A stretch of 64,000 nucleotides of DNA, taken from Cristatella mucedo (Eukaryota > Bryozoa > Phylactolaemata > Cristatellidae). The stretch spans positions 2,079,001-2,143,000 of the forward strand of contig WPIO01000006.1 of the NCBI GenBank assembly GCA_009760855.2, read 5' to 3'. Numbering within the stretch: position 1 is the stretch's first letter; each line of letters opens with the position of its first letter. Under the pieces are notes generated by a model. The model was not told the origin of the DNA, made no database searches, and saw only the letters and a list, made by a program, of their open reading frames with translations. Positions 45,186 to 54,412 of the stretch are shown here, piece after piece. The translations under genes and the position numbers were made by a program.

Positions 45186-47688
45186 ATCTCTCTCTCTCTA
45201 TCTCTCTCCCCCATCGCTGTCTCACCTTGGGTTCCGTAGAAGCCTACCCGATGGCTACAACAACAGTATGTGCGCTCGCCCGCACGAGTCGCATGCGTAC
45301 AATACAGCCGTTATCCACAATCAGTATGTGGGGGCATCAATCATCGTTGTCTTCGTCGCCTTGCTGCTTGCTTGCCCGCACTATCCCCTACAAGAGAACT
45401 CACCGCTGAGACGATAAACGACAACGACGGCAGCGATTTCTTTGTTGTCTGCCCTTGCTGTCTGCTGCTTCACTCCCCTTCGTCCTAGTGTGCCGCCAGC
45501 TGCCCAACTCTTGAGTGTAGTCGCCAGTTTTTCTGACCATGATGAATACTCAGTCGGACTGCACTTTCTTTTCGCCCTTAGCCTCGGCTCCTGCTCCTCC
45601 TCCTGCTCCTCCTGCTCCTCCTCCTCCTCCTCCCCTGCTCCTGCTCCTCCTCCTCCTGCTCCCCCTGCTCCTGCTCCTGCTCCTGCTCCTCCTCCTGCTC
45701 CTCCTGCTCCTCCTCCTCCTCCTCCCCTGCTCCTGCTCCTCCTGCTCCTCCTGCTCCTCCTCCTCCTCCTGCTCCTCCTGCTCCTGCTCCTCCTCCTGCT
45801 CCTGCTCCTCCTCCTCCTCCTCCTCCTCCTCCTCCTCCTCCTCCTCCTCCTCCTCCTCCTCCTCCTGCTCCTCCTGCTCCTCCTGCTCCTGCTCCTCCTC
45901 CCCCCCTGCTGCTCCTCCTCGATGGAAGAAGCGAGCGAGAAGCGACCTCGGGCGGCCATCTGCTCTGGGCTGCTCGTGCCTCTTACACCTGCTGCCGCTC
46001 GCTCGCATGATCATTGATGCTAGCAAAGCTGCTGCAGGCACGGCGCAAGGCTTCGACCGCGCCGATTGTGGTGCTTGCTGTACCTGTCTACTGCCTCCAG
46101 CCGTTCATCGCCCGAGCGAGCCGATCTAGTCGCATCCGGGCATCGGGGGGGGGGGAGGAAGGGGAGGTGGGTGGGTGCGAGAAAGCCGCATGTACGTAGC
46201 CACGCACCCGATCGCCGCCCGCACGAGTCCGGCACCTCAACCCGCCCTCACGCGGGCCGGCCATCTGGTGCATGTCAGCAGCAGACCTCCCGAGGGACGG
46301 GCAGCCTGCAAACTGCACGCAGTGTCGGCCGCACTTGCTGAGCAGCTGCGCCATTGGCGCCGAGGCTCATTCGGCAGGAGCGGAGGGCCTGCCCGAGACC
46401 CACCTCCTCCAGACCTCCAGTACTTCCGGAGGCTCGCCTTCCCGTCTACCACGGCTGTTCCTCGTTCCTTCCCCTCTTGCCGCCTCGCTCTTTGCCCGGC
46501 GGCTTGCTCTGCCGAGTCCTCGTGCTCATCCTGCTCGTCCTCGTACGTGGGCGCGGTCGAGGCGGCTGGCGCCAGCCTCATGGTTCTGCTTCTTGGTCAT
46601 CGATCCTTGGGAGGGGGAGAGGGTTTCTCAGCTCATGCGGCGCCATTCATAAAGAGAGACTACCAGCTTTCTGCCATCGAAAAATCGAGAGTCCGGCACA
46701 CGTGCCCACTTCGTTGCACTCGTCGGTGTTTTTATCTTCTGAGGCGTCCCAGCAAGCAACCGCGAATCGTACTGATGAGAAAGCGCTCGATGGTCGACTG
46801 CGTCATGGCCCGTGCACTCATGCAAAGCCGAGTTCCTGCTGCGCGGGCAGGTCCGCTCAGCCGCCGCCGACTCTTCCCACCTGGCGCAGCCCGGCGGCGG
46901 CAGCAGCCAAAACGACGACGTAATTTTACAATGCAATTTTACGACGCAACTTTTGGCTGCCTCTCTTTGCGCTTTTGCTGCCCCGGACGCGATCTGCCAT
47001 GGCGGCGGACGGCAGTCGTCGCTACAGCGGCAGCGAATGGAAGCCCGGTGCAATGCGAAGCCTGCGGCGGCAGCGGCCGGGGGGGACCACCTCACCGTGC
47101 GCTCCAGCGGCGAGTGCTCGGGCGGTCGTTGCAGTCAGCTTCTGCAAAGGCTGCTACATCGGCCAGGAGCTGACGGCGCGCAGTCAGCACACCGGCGTGA
47201 TAAGGAAGCGCCTGCTGCCGGTGCACTTCGCCAGGTGAGTGGCTACAGCTGCCGGCGGCTGTTTGACGCCGAGGCATGTGCACCTTGCCTCCGCACTTTC
47301 GCCTCGCTTGCTGCGCCTTGCCGCCGCCCCGTGAGCGCGCAGTCGAGTGCAAGAGATTGCGACGAGCCACGGTTGCACTGCTCCCCCTCCCCACCAGCAG
47401 CTCGGCCACAGCGGCGCTTGCCTCCATCGCTGCAGCTCGGAAGAGGCGCTGCGTGCTGCCTTCGACGACGAGATCAGAGACGGAGGCGGTGCTTCGGTGG
47501 GCAAGTTCCGCGCGGCTGTCGGAAGGCGAGGGCTGGCTCTGCTGAGACACGAGGCGGCACTGCGCAGCAGCGGCGGCGCCGCCGCTGCCGCCGCTGATTC
47601 GGAGCTGAGTCTCATCACTGGCCGTGGCGAGCACCTGCGCATCACCACCAGCCGGCCCTACTGGTGGCAGGCAGAGCCGGTCACGTGA
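25468..47688 (+). CDS. IBA57: IBA57, mitochondrial Fe-S cluster assembly factor (6 exons)
   Basis: A complete gene: exons 25468-25698, 30445-30582, 30772-30946, 43114-43260, 47135-47234 and 47436-47688. They join in frame to 347 aa (human about 356). IBA57 acts with ISCA1/ISCA2 in the mitochondrial matrix to build 4Fe-4S clusters for aconitase, lipoate synthase and respiratory complexes. The first 35 residues are rich in Arg, Ser and Ala, without acidic residues, as in a mitochondrial presequence. Then come [20 protein letters not shown] (39-58), [10 protein letters not shown], and [16 protein letters not shown]. The YgfZ/GcvT-family signature KGCYIGQE (235-242, with Cys237) crosses into exon 5, and the C-terminus carries VGKFRA and LALL. 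Introns 1 (4.7 kb), 3 (12.2 kb) and 4 (3.9 kb) are full of repeats. Intron 2 appears to use a GC donor. Exon coding is GC-rich against AT-rich introns 1 and 3. Confidence 0.95.
25699..30444 (+). other. IBA57: IBA57 intron 1, mostly unassigned
   Basis: 4.7 kb, AT-rich. It holds an (ATAA)n run at about 27286-27316, a poly-C run at 28827-28841, and a patch at 28400-29300 with several medium open frames but no recognised family. No LINE or SINE is recognised. Confidence 0.6.
28400..29290. pseudogene. possible old coding relic inside IBA57 intron 1
   Basis: Plus-strand frame 28671-29024 (117 aa) and a plus stretch at about 29068-29310 (containing [20 protein letters not shown]) look protein-like. 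Minus-strand frames here do too (28402-28644, with [20 protein letters not shown]). No domain is recognised and strand is undecided. It could be a decayed transposon or processed pseudogene, or chance. Confidence 0.2.
30445..30582 (+). CDS. IBA57: IBA57 exon 2
   Basis: 46 codons in phase 0. The acceptor TTTTGACAG ends at 30444. It encodes [13 protein letters not shown] through [10 protein letters not shown]. The best frame-preserving donor is GCAGGT at 30583, a GC donor. Confidence 0.92.
30772..30946 (+). CDS. IBA57: IBA57 exon 3
   Basis: 58 codons plus one base. The acceptor CTGTCTAG ends at 30771. It starts [16 protein letters not shown], matching the human KVTVEP junction position. The donor GTAAGC starts at 30947. 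Confidence 0.9.
31180..31860 (-). repeat. IBA57: degenerate LINE-B in IBA57 intron 3
   Basis: The minus strand follows LINE-B through the connection region (CGCTGAAGATGGGATGTCAC, 31195-31214), the TTTGAGACAGTTTGCTGCCA block at about 31471-31490 and the palm region to 31830. It has many stops and frameshifts and no intact YADD: an old copy. Confidence 0.75.
31861..35110. other. IBA57 intron 3, unassigned AT-rich part
   Basis: An AT-rich ATATTGAT palindromic patch lies at 31860-31970. A plus frame at 34095-34562 (155 aa) has no domain. CA-rich repeats occur near 34410-34440 and 35070-35100. I see no gene or clear repeat family. Confidence 0.4.
35119..35905. mobile_element. candidate pogo/Tigger-like MITE
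   Basis: The left end reads CAGTGGCACCTCGGCTTACG, followed by repeated TACGAG motifs. The right end, near 35838-35905, holds GGGAACGGATTAATGGCATT and TTGAGTTACGAGCTCC, whose complement resembles pogo/Tigger termini (CTCGTAACTC, ATTAATCCGTTCCC). A TA precedes the left end. There is no transposase frame. The terminal repeats are diverged and the right boundary is approximate. Confidence 0.45.
35930..35990. repeat. (TA)n microsatellite
   Basis: About 55 bp of TA/TATG repeats just left of a SINE-1 copy. Confidence 0.9.
36010..36182 (+). repeat. SINE-1 copy in IBA57 intron 3
   Basis: Head GTAGGTAAGGTGGTTGCTTT, B box CGTGGGTTTGATTCCTGC, body CACTGCAAGCAGTGGTGATA, tail GTTTAATCAGCTAGGATTTA, then T/A-rich. 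One of the best preserved copies. Confidence 0.9.
36183..36662 (-). repeat. LINE-A 3' fragment in IBA57 intron 3
   Basis: The minus strand encodes the C-terminus ([20 protein letters not shown] to [10 protein letters not shown]-like and [18 protein letters not shown]) in one open frame of 147 aa, and ends at the tail complement near 36183. 5'-truncated. Confidence 0.88.
36985..37245 (+). repeat. LINE-A 3' fragment, opposite orientation
   Basis: It starts within the [15 protein letters not shown] coding block (complement order reversed relative to the neighbour at 36183) and ends near GTGGGCTTACAAGCGGAGAT. A small CTGACC duplication lies at about 37070-37085. Confidence 0.8.
38075..38860. repeat. 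diverged tandem array, period about 165-173 bp
   Basis: At least four units. Landmark GGAGGCTGGCTGGC recurs at 38171 and 38344. The CCCGGGCCAT block recurs at about 38356, 38520 and 38692. A GTTTTTGTGGTAATGGCAG-like block ends each unit. Units differ at many sites, so the array is old. It lies in IBA57 intron 3. Confidence 0.75.
38957..39205. repeat. two-copy direct repeat, offset about 170 bp
   Basis: GAGGAGAGCGGTAAATTTAT at about 38957 and GAGGAGAGCAGTTATCGG at about 39130 each lead into ATTCCTCGAAAGCAAC, then GGAACAT, then a CTAAAATTATT block. The spacing matches the period of the array just to the left. Confidence 0.65.
39202..39332 (-). repeat. SINE-1 copy
   Basis: The minus strand has the tail complement ACTAGCTAATTTTAACAGCC, the body (CACTGCTTGCAGTGACGATA) and the B-box complement GTTTCGAACCCACAACCC. 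Confidence 0.82.
39800..40875 (-). repeat. LINE-B copy in IBA57 intron 3
   Basis: Minus strand. The tail complement TAGCGCCCTGAGAGAATTG is near 39811, the C-terminal region with frameshifts at 39950-40400, and palm sequence in 40642-40870, where [14 protein letters not shown] keeps YADD. The frame is broken in several places. Confidence 0.82.
40876..42454. other. IBA57 intron 3, GC-richer unassigned part
   Basis: Several overlapping frames on both strands around 41170-42400 lack domains. A GGCAGGCAGGCAGGCAAGG run lies near 41100. The perfect hairpin at 41797 is listed separately. Confidence 0.4.
41797..41830. repeat. perfect 15-bp inverted repeat (hairpin)
   Basis: GGATCCAAAAGGCTG and its exact complement in reverse, CAGCCTTTTGGATCC, flank a 4-base TGTG loop. 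A run of T bases does not follow, so it is not a typical Pol III end. Confidence 0.9.
42455..42600 (+). repeat. dispersed repeat R2, copy 2
   Basis: It matches the copy at 13715-13850: AAGCGAGAAAGTCCGTCCTC, then GTCATGCAGCAAGATGGCG and GACGTGTAATGGACGTG. Confidence 0.6.
42640..42810 (-). repeat. SINE-1 copy before IBA57 exon 4
   Basis: Minus strand. Tail complement TGCTAGCTGATTTTACAGCC, body CCACCGCTTGCAGTGGCGAT, B-box complement GGATTCGAACCCACGAACTC and head complement GCAACCGCCTTACATAG. About 300 bp upstream of exon 4. Confidence 0.88.
43114..43260 (+). CDS. IBA57: IBA57 exon 4
   Basis: 147 bases, phase 1 at both ends. The acceptor TTCTGCAG ends at 43113 and the donor GTGAGT starts at 43261. 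It encodes [20 protein letters not shown] and the [16 protein letters not shown] block. Confidence 0.94.
43451..43540 (+). repeat. (GT)n microsatellite
   Basis: About 90 bp of nearly pure GT with two GC interruptions, 190 bp after IBA57 exon 4. Confidence 0.97.
43868..43906 (+). repeat. (GAC/GAT)n trinucleotide repeat
   Basis: Twelve or more triplets. Any Asp-rich frame through it is an intronic artefact. Confidence 0.95.
45040..45212 (+). repeat. (CT)n-rich tract
   Basis: About 170 bp of CTCT and TATC repeats in IBA57 intron 4, a near-pure pyrimidine strand. Confidence 0.95.
45589..45918 (+). repeat. (CTC/CTG)n hexanucleotide-type repeat, about 330 bp
   Basis: Alternating CTCCTG, CTCCTC and CTGCTC units with a run of pure CTC near 45810-45865. 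It gives Leu-, Ser- and Pro-rich frames on the plus strand and Glu/Arg-rich frames on the minus strand; none is a gene. Confidence 0.97.
45919..47134. other. GC-rich end of IBA57 intron 4
   Basis: Long frames on both strands (for example 46175-47173, plus) reflect high GC. They lack domains and overlap one another. A G run lies at 46146-46154. Confidence 0.5.
47135..47234 (+). CDS. IBA57: IBA57 exon 5 (KGCYIGQE signature)
   Basis: The acceptor GTTGCAG ends at 47134 and the donor GTGAGT starts at 47235. It encodes [20 protein letters not shown] and the RKRLLPVHF block, nearly identical to vertebrate IBA57. Confidence 0.95.
47436..47688 (+). CDS. IBA57: IBA57 exon 6 (C-terminus)
   Basis: The acceptor CGCTGCAG ends at 47435. 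An alternative AG 35 bases upstream (47400) would shift the frame. It encodes [20 protein letters not shown], an Ala/Gly insertion (GGAAAAAAD), then [11 protein letters not shown] and a TGA stop at 47686-47688. Confidence 0.92.
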
Positions 47689-49250
47689 GACCATCGACCG
47701 CCTCCACCGTCATGCGGCCACCGTGCACAGGTCGATGCCCGCCGGCATGGACGTGGTCTTCTCCACTGCACGGCGGCCAGTAGTGGCCGCTGGCCGTCGT
47801 CGGCGTCTGCTCGCGCAGCAGCTCACGCAGCAGCTCACAGGCTGAGGTGCGCATCAGCTGAGTAGCCCTGTGGCCTCGTGGCCTCGACGTGCGGCTCAGC
47901 CGTGCCGTGCCGTCATCCTAATCGTCTGCATTTCCTTGCGTCAGCCGGCCGCCGAGTTTTACAGGCCGGCTCGCGTCTGCCGGCTCTTGGGCGTCTGGAG
48001 TGGTGCGGCTGCAGTGTGCCGCTGTCGCGAGCTTCCCGCATCCAAGCGTGTCGCTGTTTTCGTGGATTTTTTGCCCTCTGCTTTGTATGGAAAAGTAAAA
48101 GGAAACTTGCCTCGACGATGCGTAGTGGTTGGATGCCGCTTATAGTAGGGGCCGGTCTTAAATAATGATAATAATGCAGGGAACACTGGTGATGATTTTG
48201 CATGCATGTAGCATCCTAAGAGAACCAATGTTTTTTCTAGGCACTCGCTGTGGTGGTAAGGAGGCGCGTGTCAATGGGTCAGTGACAGCTTGCGTAGTGT
48301 CGGCATGCATCCGTGGCAATGAGGGAAGGGGAAAGGTTGCTGCCACTTCTGTCTCTCATCGGTCTTTGCAGCCTCACGACGAATCGAGGCAGAGCAAGTG
48401 GCAGTGGGCGAGCGTGTTTGAGGTGCAACGTTGAGGAGCCTGGAACGGAATCGGAGCAGCAGCAGCAGCAGCAGCAGGGAGCCACCGGAAGCCGTCCTGC
48501 AGCGCGACTTAATGCTAACGACTGTCGAGGCAGAATTATGATAGTCGAGTCGTCCCCCCCACCCCGAGTGAGACGCCCGAAGGGCCCGTCGAGGCACTGT
48601 CACTGAACGTGAGCAAACGACGACGGGCAGGCTCCACGTGACTGAGCCAGAACTTCGAGGTGCCTAGACGTACGTAGGCACGGATTCTGTAGGAAGGTGA
48701 CTGAACCTTGACCTTTCCTAAACCAGCCAATCCTAGCCGAAGCATGCTCCTTCCGTCCGGCTTCAATTGCGGTAAGGCAGGCCTGAGAGGGACTTACAGA
48801 CTGGCAGATTCCCCACTCCCGCCTCCTCCCTCTTAGGAGGCTCCTGCGTGACGAGCTTAGACTGAGTCCGAGGTGTGATTGGCCACATTCGCTTGCCCAC
48901 CCCTCTGCTTTTCCCACCTCCCTTGCTAGTGACGCAGCTGCGCCGAGCATTGACCACGGATTGAACCTGCTCGAAGTGGGAGCCGACATTGTTCGCGCCC
49001 CTTCGCTAGCCAAAGCCGCCGTTGCAGCACTGCGAACGGCCTCGAACTCGCCCGACTCGCAGCCTCGGCCTCATGCACGGTCGGCTTGGCTGAGCCAGCC
49101 AGATGCTCGCCGGAAGTAGGAGTCGCCACAGGACGGGCGTCCGCCCTGTCCTGTCGTCGGCCTGGCGGTGCTATCGGATAGCAGAGTCTTCTACGCTCTG
49201 TGAATTGTCGCAGCCAAGTGGCTAAGTCCAGGTTCGAGCTTCGATTCGAG
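47689..49250. other. IBA57 3' flank, no further gene seen
   Basis: Probable 3' untranslated region, then GC-rich sequence. A (CAG)n run lies at about 48456-48477. Overlapping frames on both strands have no domain. No clean AATAAA is seen near the gene. Confidence 0.4.
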
Positions 49251-49254
49251 GTGC

Positions 49255-49490
49255 GTTTCTGCCCAGGTTTGATTCCTGCCGACAGCGAATACTTCGCCTC
49301 TGGGTCGTAGCCCGGCGGCAAAGTGCTAGCACTCACTCTTTATATCCCATGCCCCGGTTCCGGGGGGGGGCAGGGGTAGGGTCGTGCCACCGTAATCCTT
49401 ACTGCCTACTGCCAGTGTTGGCGATAGCCTTTAAGGCACTTCGGCTGCTATATAGAATGATGAAGTTAAATCAGCTATGCTTTTTTCCGG
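49255..49490 (+). repeat. diverged SINE-1-like element
   Basis: CAGGTTTGATTCCTGCCGAC (B-box region), then GTTGGCGATAGCCTTTAAGG and AAGTTAAATCAGCTATGC as a tail. A G run at 49362-49370 interrupts it. Confidence 0.55.
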
Positions 49491-50025
49491 CATGCCACCT
49501 GCATAAACATTAGGCGTCATTGGTGGCAGGTGACTTGGAAACACACAGGCTTGACACACAGCTTGGGCACATTTTGATCAACATTGCCTTGGTGAAACTG
49601 TATGTAGAAAATCTGCTCTTGACATTTCCGGAAAGAGGGAAGCCACTTTGGAAATGTTCTGATAGCGTCCCATGCATTCTCACTCTTGCTCCCGTGTATC
49701 CGTTCAAGTCCATTTGTGTGTTCGCTAATGTAGCATGTGCAAAAATAGATAATTCACACTCAAGTCACAGTTTTAGGCCACATAGTGGCCTGCAAGGTGA
49801 CCACAAGTCTCTTCTACCGCATATGTGCTGCCTATCTAAGGATTGACCGGAGTGTGAAAACGACTGTGAGTCGTGAAGCGGTCGAATCAATCGGTGACGA
49901 CTCAAAATGAATTTATGTAATACTGCTCCCTTGAAAGTACTGCTGCATGCACGGCTGCACTGAAGCATGAGGCCATTTACGGATGCCGAGTAATGCTTCT
50001 GCGACCACCACCTATGTGTGTCAGG

Positions 50026-50158
50026 AGCATTTGTATAGCGCCCCAAGAGAGCTTAATCTCTGTTCAGGCGCTTCACATGTGCCACGGGGCTCGAGCCCAC
50101 GACCTCGGCTAGACCTTGGTCGGGGCAAGCACCTTAACCGCTGGGCGAAACCAGAGCT
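50026..50158 (-). repeat. SINE-2 copy
   Basis: Tail complement ATTTGTATAGCGCCCCAAGA, GCTTAATCTCTGTTCAGGCG, B-box-like GGGGCTCGAGCCCACGACC, and A-box side ACCTTAACCGCTGGG. Well preserved. Confidence 0.88.
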
Positions 50159-50457
50159 ACTGGTGTGGAGTCCCACGGCAGCATGTGCTTGGAGCTACTC
50201 TTAGCTGGATGGACTTGCCTAAGTGAAGCAGTGGACCTTCGGTCTCTCATCGCCGACCACGTGACCACAGCAGACGTAATGGCTGCAGCTCTCGACTCAA
50301 TGATCTAATTGCAATAGCAAGAGTATTGAGTCTCGATAGCTCAATCGGTGGAGCCGATGCCCCTGGCAAACTGGAGTCTTCGGCAATCGTGATGATAGAT
50401 ATTAGACGATAGATATTTTCGTAATCGATTCGATTCTAGATGATATGATTACGAATG

Positions 50458-50726
<269 letters not shown>

Positions 50727-50728
50727 TA

Positions 50729-50761
<33 letters not shown>

Positions 50762-50829
50762 TATATATATATATTATATCTATATTCTAGATTATTGCGA
50801 TTATCGATTATTCGATTACGATTCTAGGT

Positions 50830-51630
50830 GATAGATATTCGTACTAGAAGCTCGAAAGCAGAATTGCTGCTCAGCCGCGAGTTCCACGGTAAAAGGACTT
50901 TCTAAGTTATTCTATATTTTCAAATTATTTCAGTTGTGTGAAGGAAATATGCTAGCACTTCTGCAGCAATGTACATGTATGCCTCGCATACTTATTCTTG
51001 GGTGACTGCTTCTTGAGCATCGTACTCAGGGGTCTCCAAAGTGAAGCTGCCCGAGCTCCTCAGTCTTTGGCTGCTCCTGCTGCTCTGAGCCGACCTCTGC
51101 AGCCAGTCATGTGACACTCCTCGGCATAGCCTCGCTTCATTACTGCCCACAAAGAGCCCTTTGCTGCAAAGGACTACGGTGTCAATCGGCCATTCAGTAT
51201 TGCGTAGATTTGGGCCTATCTGTACTTGTACCGGGCACTGCCAGAGGCAGTAGCAAATAGGCCGATACTATTTTAGGCCTTGCCTATACTCTAGCTTCTT
51301 TGTCAGCAAGATAGACAAGATCAGAGTCCATCCCGAACATAGTAGCAGCCCCGCTGAACTCCTGTACCTCAGTAACCAACCCCACAGGTCTCCTCTCCCT
51401 AAATTCCCTGCAGCACTTCAGTGATTGCATTCAAGGCGGCCATAAGTGACCTTATCCTGAAATTAATCTATCAGTCAAAGAAGTCCTCTAGACCCTATTT
51501 CCACTGTCTCCTTTTACGATGTACAGATCTGCTGCTGCAATCCATTCCGAACGTGATAATAAATATGACCTTAGCTTCAGGTCTTGTCGCTGCACATTGT
51601 AAAAAGCCTGTCGTTGGGCCACTGTGCTGG
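50830..51630. other. no gene seen
   Basis: Mixed sequence with no recognised repeat up to the LINE-B piece at 51635. The frame at 51421-51648 has no domain. Confidence 0.4.
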
Positions 51631-51634
51631 AGTG

Positions 51635-51800
51635 CTGGGAAGAATTAAAGCATGTGTACAGCTGCGTGTCATCTGCATAAAATTGAAAGCCTAGATTGGG
51701 CTTGGCGATCACATCCACCAGAGGGGGAGTATATGCTGTGAAATGAAGCAGACCAAGCACAGACAGACCCCTAGCCGAGGTATCTCCTACTTTAGTGGGC
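51635..51800 (-). repeat. LINE-B palm fragment
   Basis: The minus strand encodes LGFQFYADDTQLYTCF with YADD and part of the preceding VFFTAYTPPL-like block. Confidence 0.75.
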
Positions 51801-51894
51801 CCCAGAGAGACTAAGCGAAAAGTTGCTCAAGTTCTCTTGATCTAGTATTGCCTTCTTAATGGTCAAGTACTCTCAACTCCCCTGCGCCATGTAT

Positions 51895-53175
51895 TGCTAA
51901 CATCAGCACATGCAGCAACGATCACGAGAATTTCCCTGTTCAAGCACTGCTAGATCTATCAGCTGCCTTCGACACAATTGATCACGATATCCTTCTTGAT
52001 CGATCAAGAGCGACGGTCGGTCTGGCGGACGAGGCACTGGTGGACTCCCTCAAGGGTCCGTCCTTGGTCCATGGCCTTTGCTGCTCTACATTTATACTCA
52101 GCCTCTGGAAAAAGTGATTCAGACCCATAGAATCTGCTATCACTTGTATGCTGACGATGCTCAGCTGTATTTGTCATATAAACAGTCGGAACCAGTAGCA
52201 GTGACTGATAAAACTGAATGCCTGCCTTGCAGACATTCAATCCTAAATCGGCAAATTTCCTTACACTAAACGACGATAAAACGGAACTGTGGCTCTTAAG
52301 ACACCCTAAGCATGTGGCTGTACTTGAAGGCTGTACGCTTCCAATAGGTGATGCTATTGTGCGACCATAATCGCGTGCTCGTAATTGTTGTAGGCGTTGT
52401 TTCGACAGCTGCCTAAATTTTGAAAGCTTCGTTAAGAAGACTGCTTCCACAGCTACCCAACACGTCCAATCACTATCTAAAATTAGGAACTCTTCTACGG
52501 TGGCTTGCAAAGAATTTAACAATCACCCTAGTTAGACTCGGCTAGATTGTTGTAATTCCCTTTTGGCCGGGCTGCCGAAAGAAGCCACCAGGCCACAATA
52601 GCTGGCGATGAATGTGGCTGCAAGGCTAGTTTACAAATCCCAGAGGGTTGACCTCGTGTCTTCTTTGCTAAAAGAGCTCGGATGGCTGTTGGTTGATCGA
52701 CGAATACAGAGCAAAGTTATTAAGCTGACCGCAAGGCCCGCCACGGCTGGGCTCCTTCATATCTCGCTGAACTACTGCACCAGTTTCAGCATTCTTGTGC
52801 TCTCAGGTCCTGTATGGACAATAAATTAAGAGTTTCTCCGCTGTTTCATTCCTCCACTTAAAGACCGTTGTTAACGGAAGCTTTTGCTCTGCTGGTCCTA
52901 AACTTTGGAGCTCACTTCCACAATTCTTAAGAAACGACAACTACTCTCTTGCTGCCAACTATAGCACACCCTTTCCAGCCGTCATAGGCTGCTACTCCAT
53001 GCTAATCACTACTTCAACTGGTCTCCTGACTCAGCTATGCTTCTCACTTTTACTATGTTCGGTGAGGTGAAGTCTGTTGGCTACCGAATGCGTACCGAAA
53101 TCCGCTCAGGCTGTGAATATGCAATACAAAACTCGCCTGCATGACACCCACATAGTCTTTGTGGACAGACGGAAG
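51895..53175 (+). repeat. LINE-A copy, old and frameshifted
   Basis: It begins in RT motif A (LLDLSAAFDTIDHD at about 51950-51990, with the second Asp kept). A deletion before the VPQGS region follows, then [14 protein letters not shown] at about 52138-52180 with YADD changed only after the motif. After that are the connection domain with frameshifts and a 3' end that loses the typical GGAGTTAC block near 53160. Confidence 0.82.
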
Positions 53176-53429
53176 CACAGTGCACATGAATGGCAGCAGA
53201 AGTTCTCAATAGATAGAATATATCATATATTAGCATATTAGCATATCATATTATTATTATATATTATATATCGGAATATATTCATAGAATGGCGATCAAA
53301 CTAATTTACTAGCTAGGGCAAACCAATTGTGATTCGGAAATCGGAAGGCTTAACGCTCAAAATCGACTCTGCCAGCTAATCTCCTGTAGCAGCTGTAGGA
53401 AATCTATATGTTCTTTTCCAAAGTGACCA

Positions 53430-54072
53430 CTTAGTAGACAACCACGCATTTGTGACATTCAGTCTCGACTTCTATAACTCAGTGCTTGCTGATCTACCAG
53501 CCCGTGTAATCAGCCGCTTGCAGTTGGTGCAAAACTCGGCAGCTAAGCTTGTCTATCGAGGGCGTCGCAATTGCCACGTTACACCACATCTCGCTGACAT
53601 GAACTGGCTCCCGATCAAGCAGAGTATCGACTTCAAAGTTCTGTCACTCACTTTTAGGTCCCTTCATTCTCTGGCTCCAGCCTACCTATTAGAACGACTG
53701 CCCCAACATGCTAGGCATCGTACCACCTGCTCTATATACTCAACTCGGATAGCTATACGTCAGACGAATCTTAAATCGCATGGAGACCGCGTCTTCAGTT
53801 CGTAAGCTAGCAAAGCCCGGAACTCATTACTGACTGACATCACGTCATCCCCTAACTTGACATTTAAAAAGAAGTTGTAAACGCACTTGTTTGATAGCCT
53901 TTGGTGGGTCCTTGTGATTTATCCTTAATGTGATCATTCTTGCTGACACTGAGCACGGAACCACCAACCATACTTGCATGTTAACACTGTGCATGTTATC
54001 TCTAACAATACTATTCTTGCTGACATAGGAATGTTACTACTAACTATTTCATCATACTTCCACTACAGCATA
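53430..54072 (+). repeat. LINE-B 3' coding part and 3' untranslated region
   Basis: It encodes ARVISRLQLVQNSAAKLVYR and the LHSLAPAYLLERLP block (53490-53700), with frame breaks after 53800. It runs to GCATATGTAAAG at 54072, where a SINE-2 interrupts it. The tail resumes at 54240. Confidence 0.85.
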
Positions 54073-54240
54073 TGTAAAGCCGAGCTGGTTTGCCGAGCTG
54101 GCTTGGTCCAGCGGTTAAGGTGCTAGCCCGACCGAGGCCTGGCTGAAGTCCTGGGCTCGAGCCCCGAGGCGTATGGGAAGCGCCTGAATAGAGATTAAGT
54201 TCTCTTGGGGTGCTATACAAATGAATTATATTTTTTTAAG
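54073..54240 (+). repeat. SINE-2 copy inserted in a LINE-B tail
   Basis: Head GCTTGGTCCAGCGGTTAAGG, B box TGGGCTCGAGCCCCGAGG, 3' part GAGATTAAGTTCTCTTGGG and ATACAAATGAATTATA plus a T run. The LINE-B tail continues directly after it (AAAGAGATTATGTTCCC) to about 54290. Confidence 0.9.
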
Positions 54241-54412
54241 AAAGAGATTATGTTCCCTGATGGTGCTATACAAATGTAGTATTATTAACGTTATTACTAT
54301 AGTGAACTCTTGATTTGTGCTAGGCAGCACAACGTTGGGTTATTGCAGGCTTGCAGCCCATTAGCCATAATTATTACCTGCAAGTTACTTAGTGCCCGGC
54401 GTTCAAGCAAAT

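Noticed and set aside
45381-46129. Leu-, Ser-, Pro-, Arg- or Glu-rich frames of 163-196 aa on both strands
   Set aside because: Six-frame reading of the (CTC/CTG)n repeat within an IBA57 intron.
46175-47173. 332-aa plus-strand frame in GC-rich sequence
   Set aside because: It overlaps several other long frames in all phases, has no domain, and runs into IBA57 exon 5 in the wrong frame.
47400-47435. Alternative IBA57 exon 6 acceptor at 47400
   Set aside because: It adds 35 bases and shifts the frame away from the conserved VGKFRA block.
54075-54160. Functional tRNA gene
   Set aside because: tRNA-like boxes are part of SINE-2; no clean acceptor stem pairing is seen and the 3' end is a LINE-like tail.
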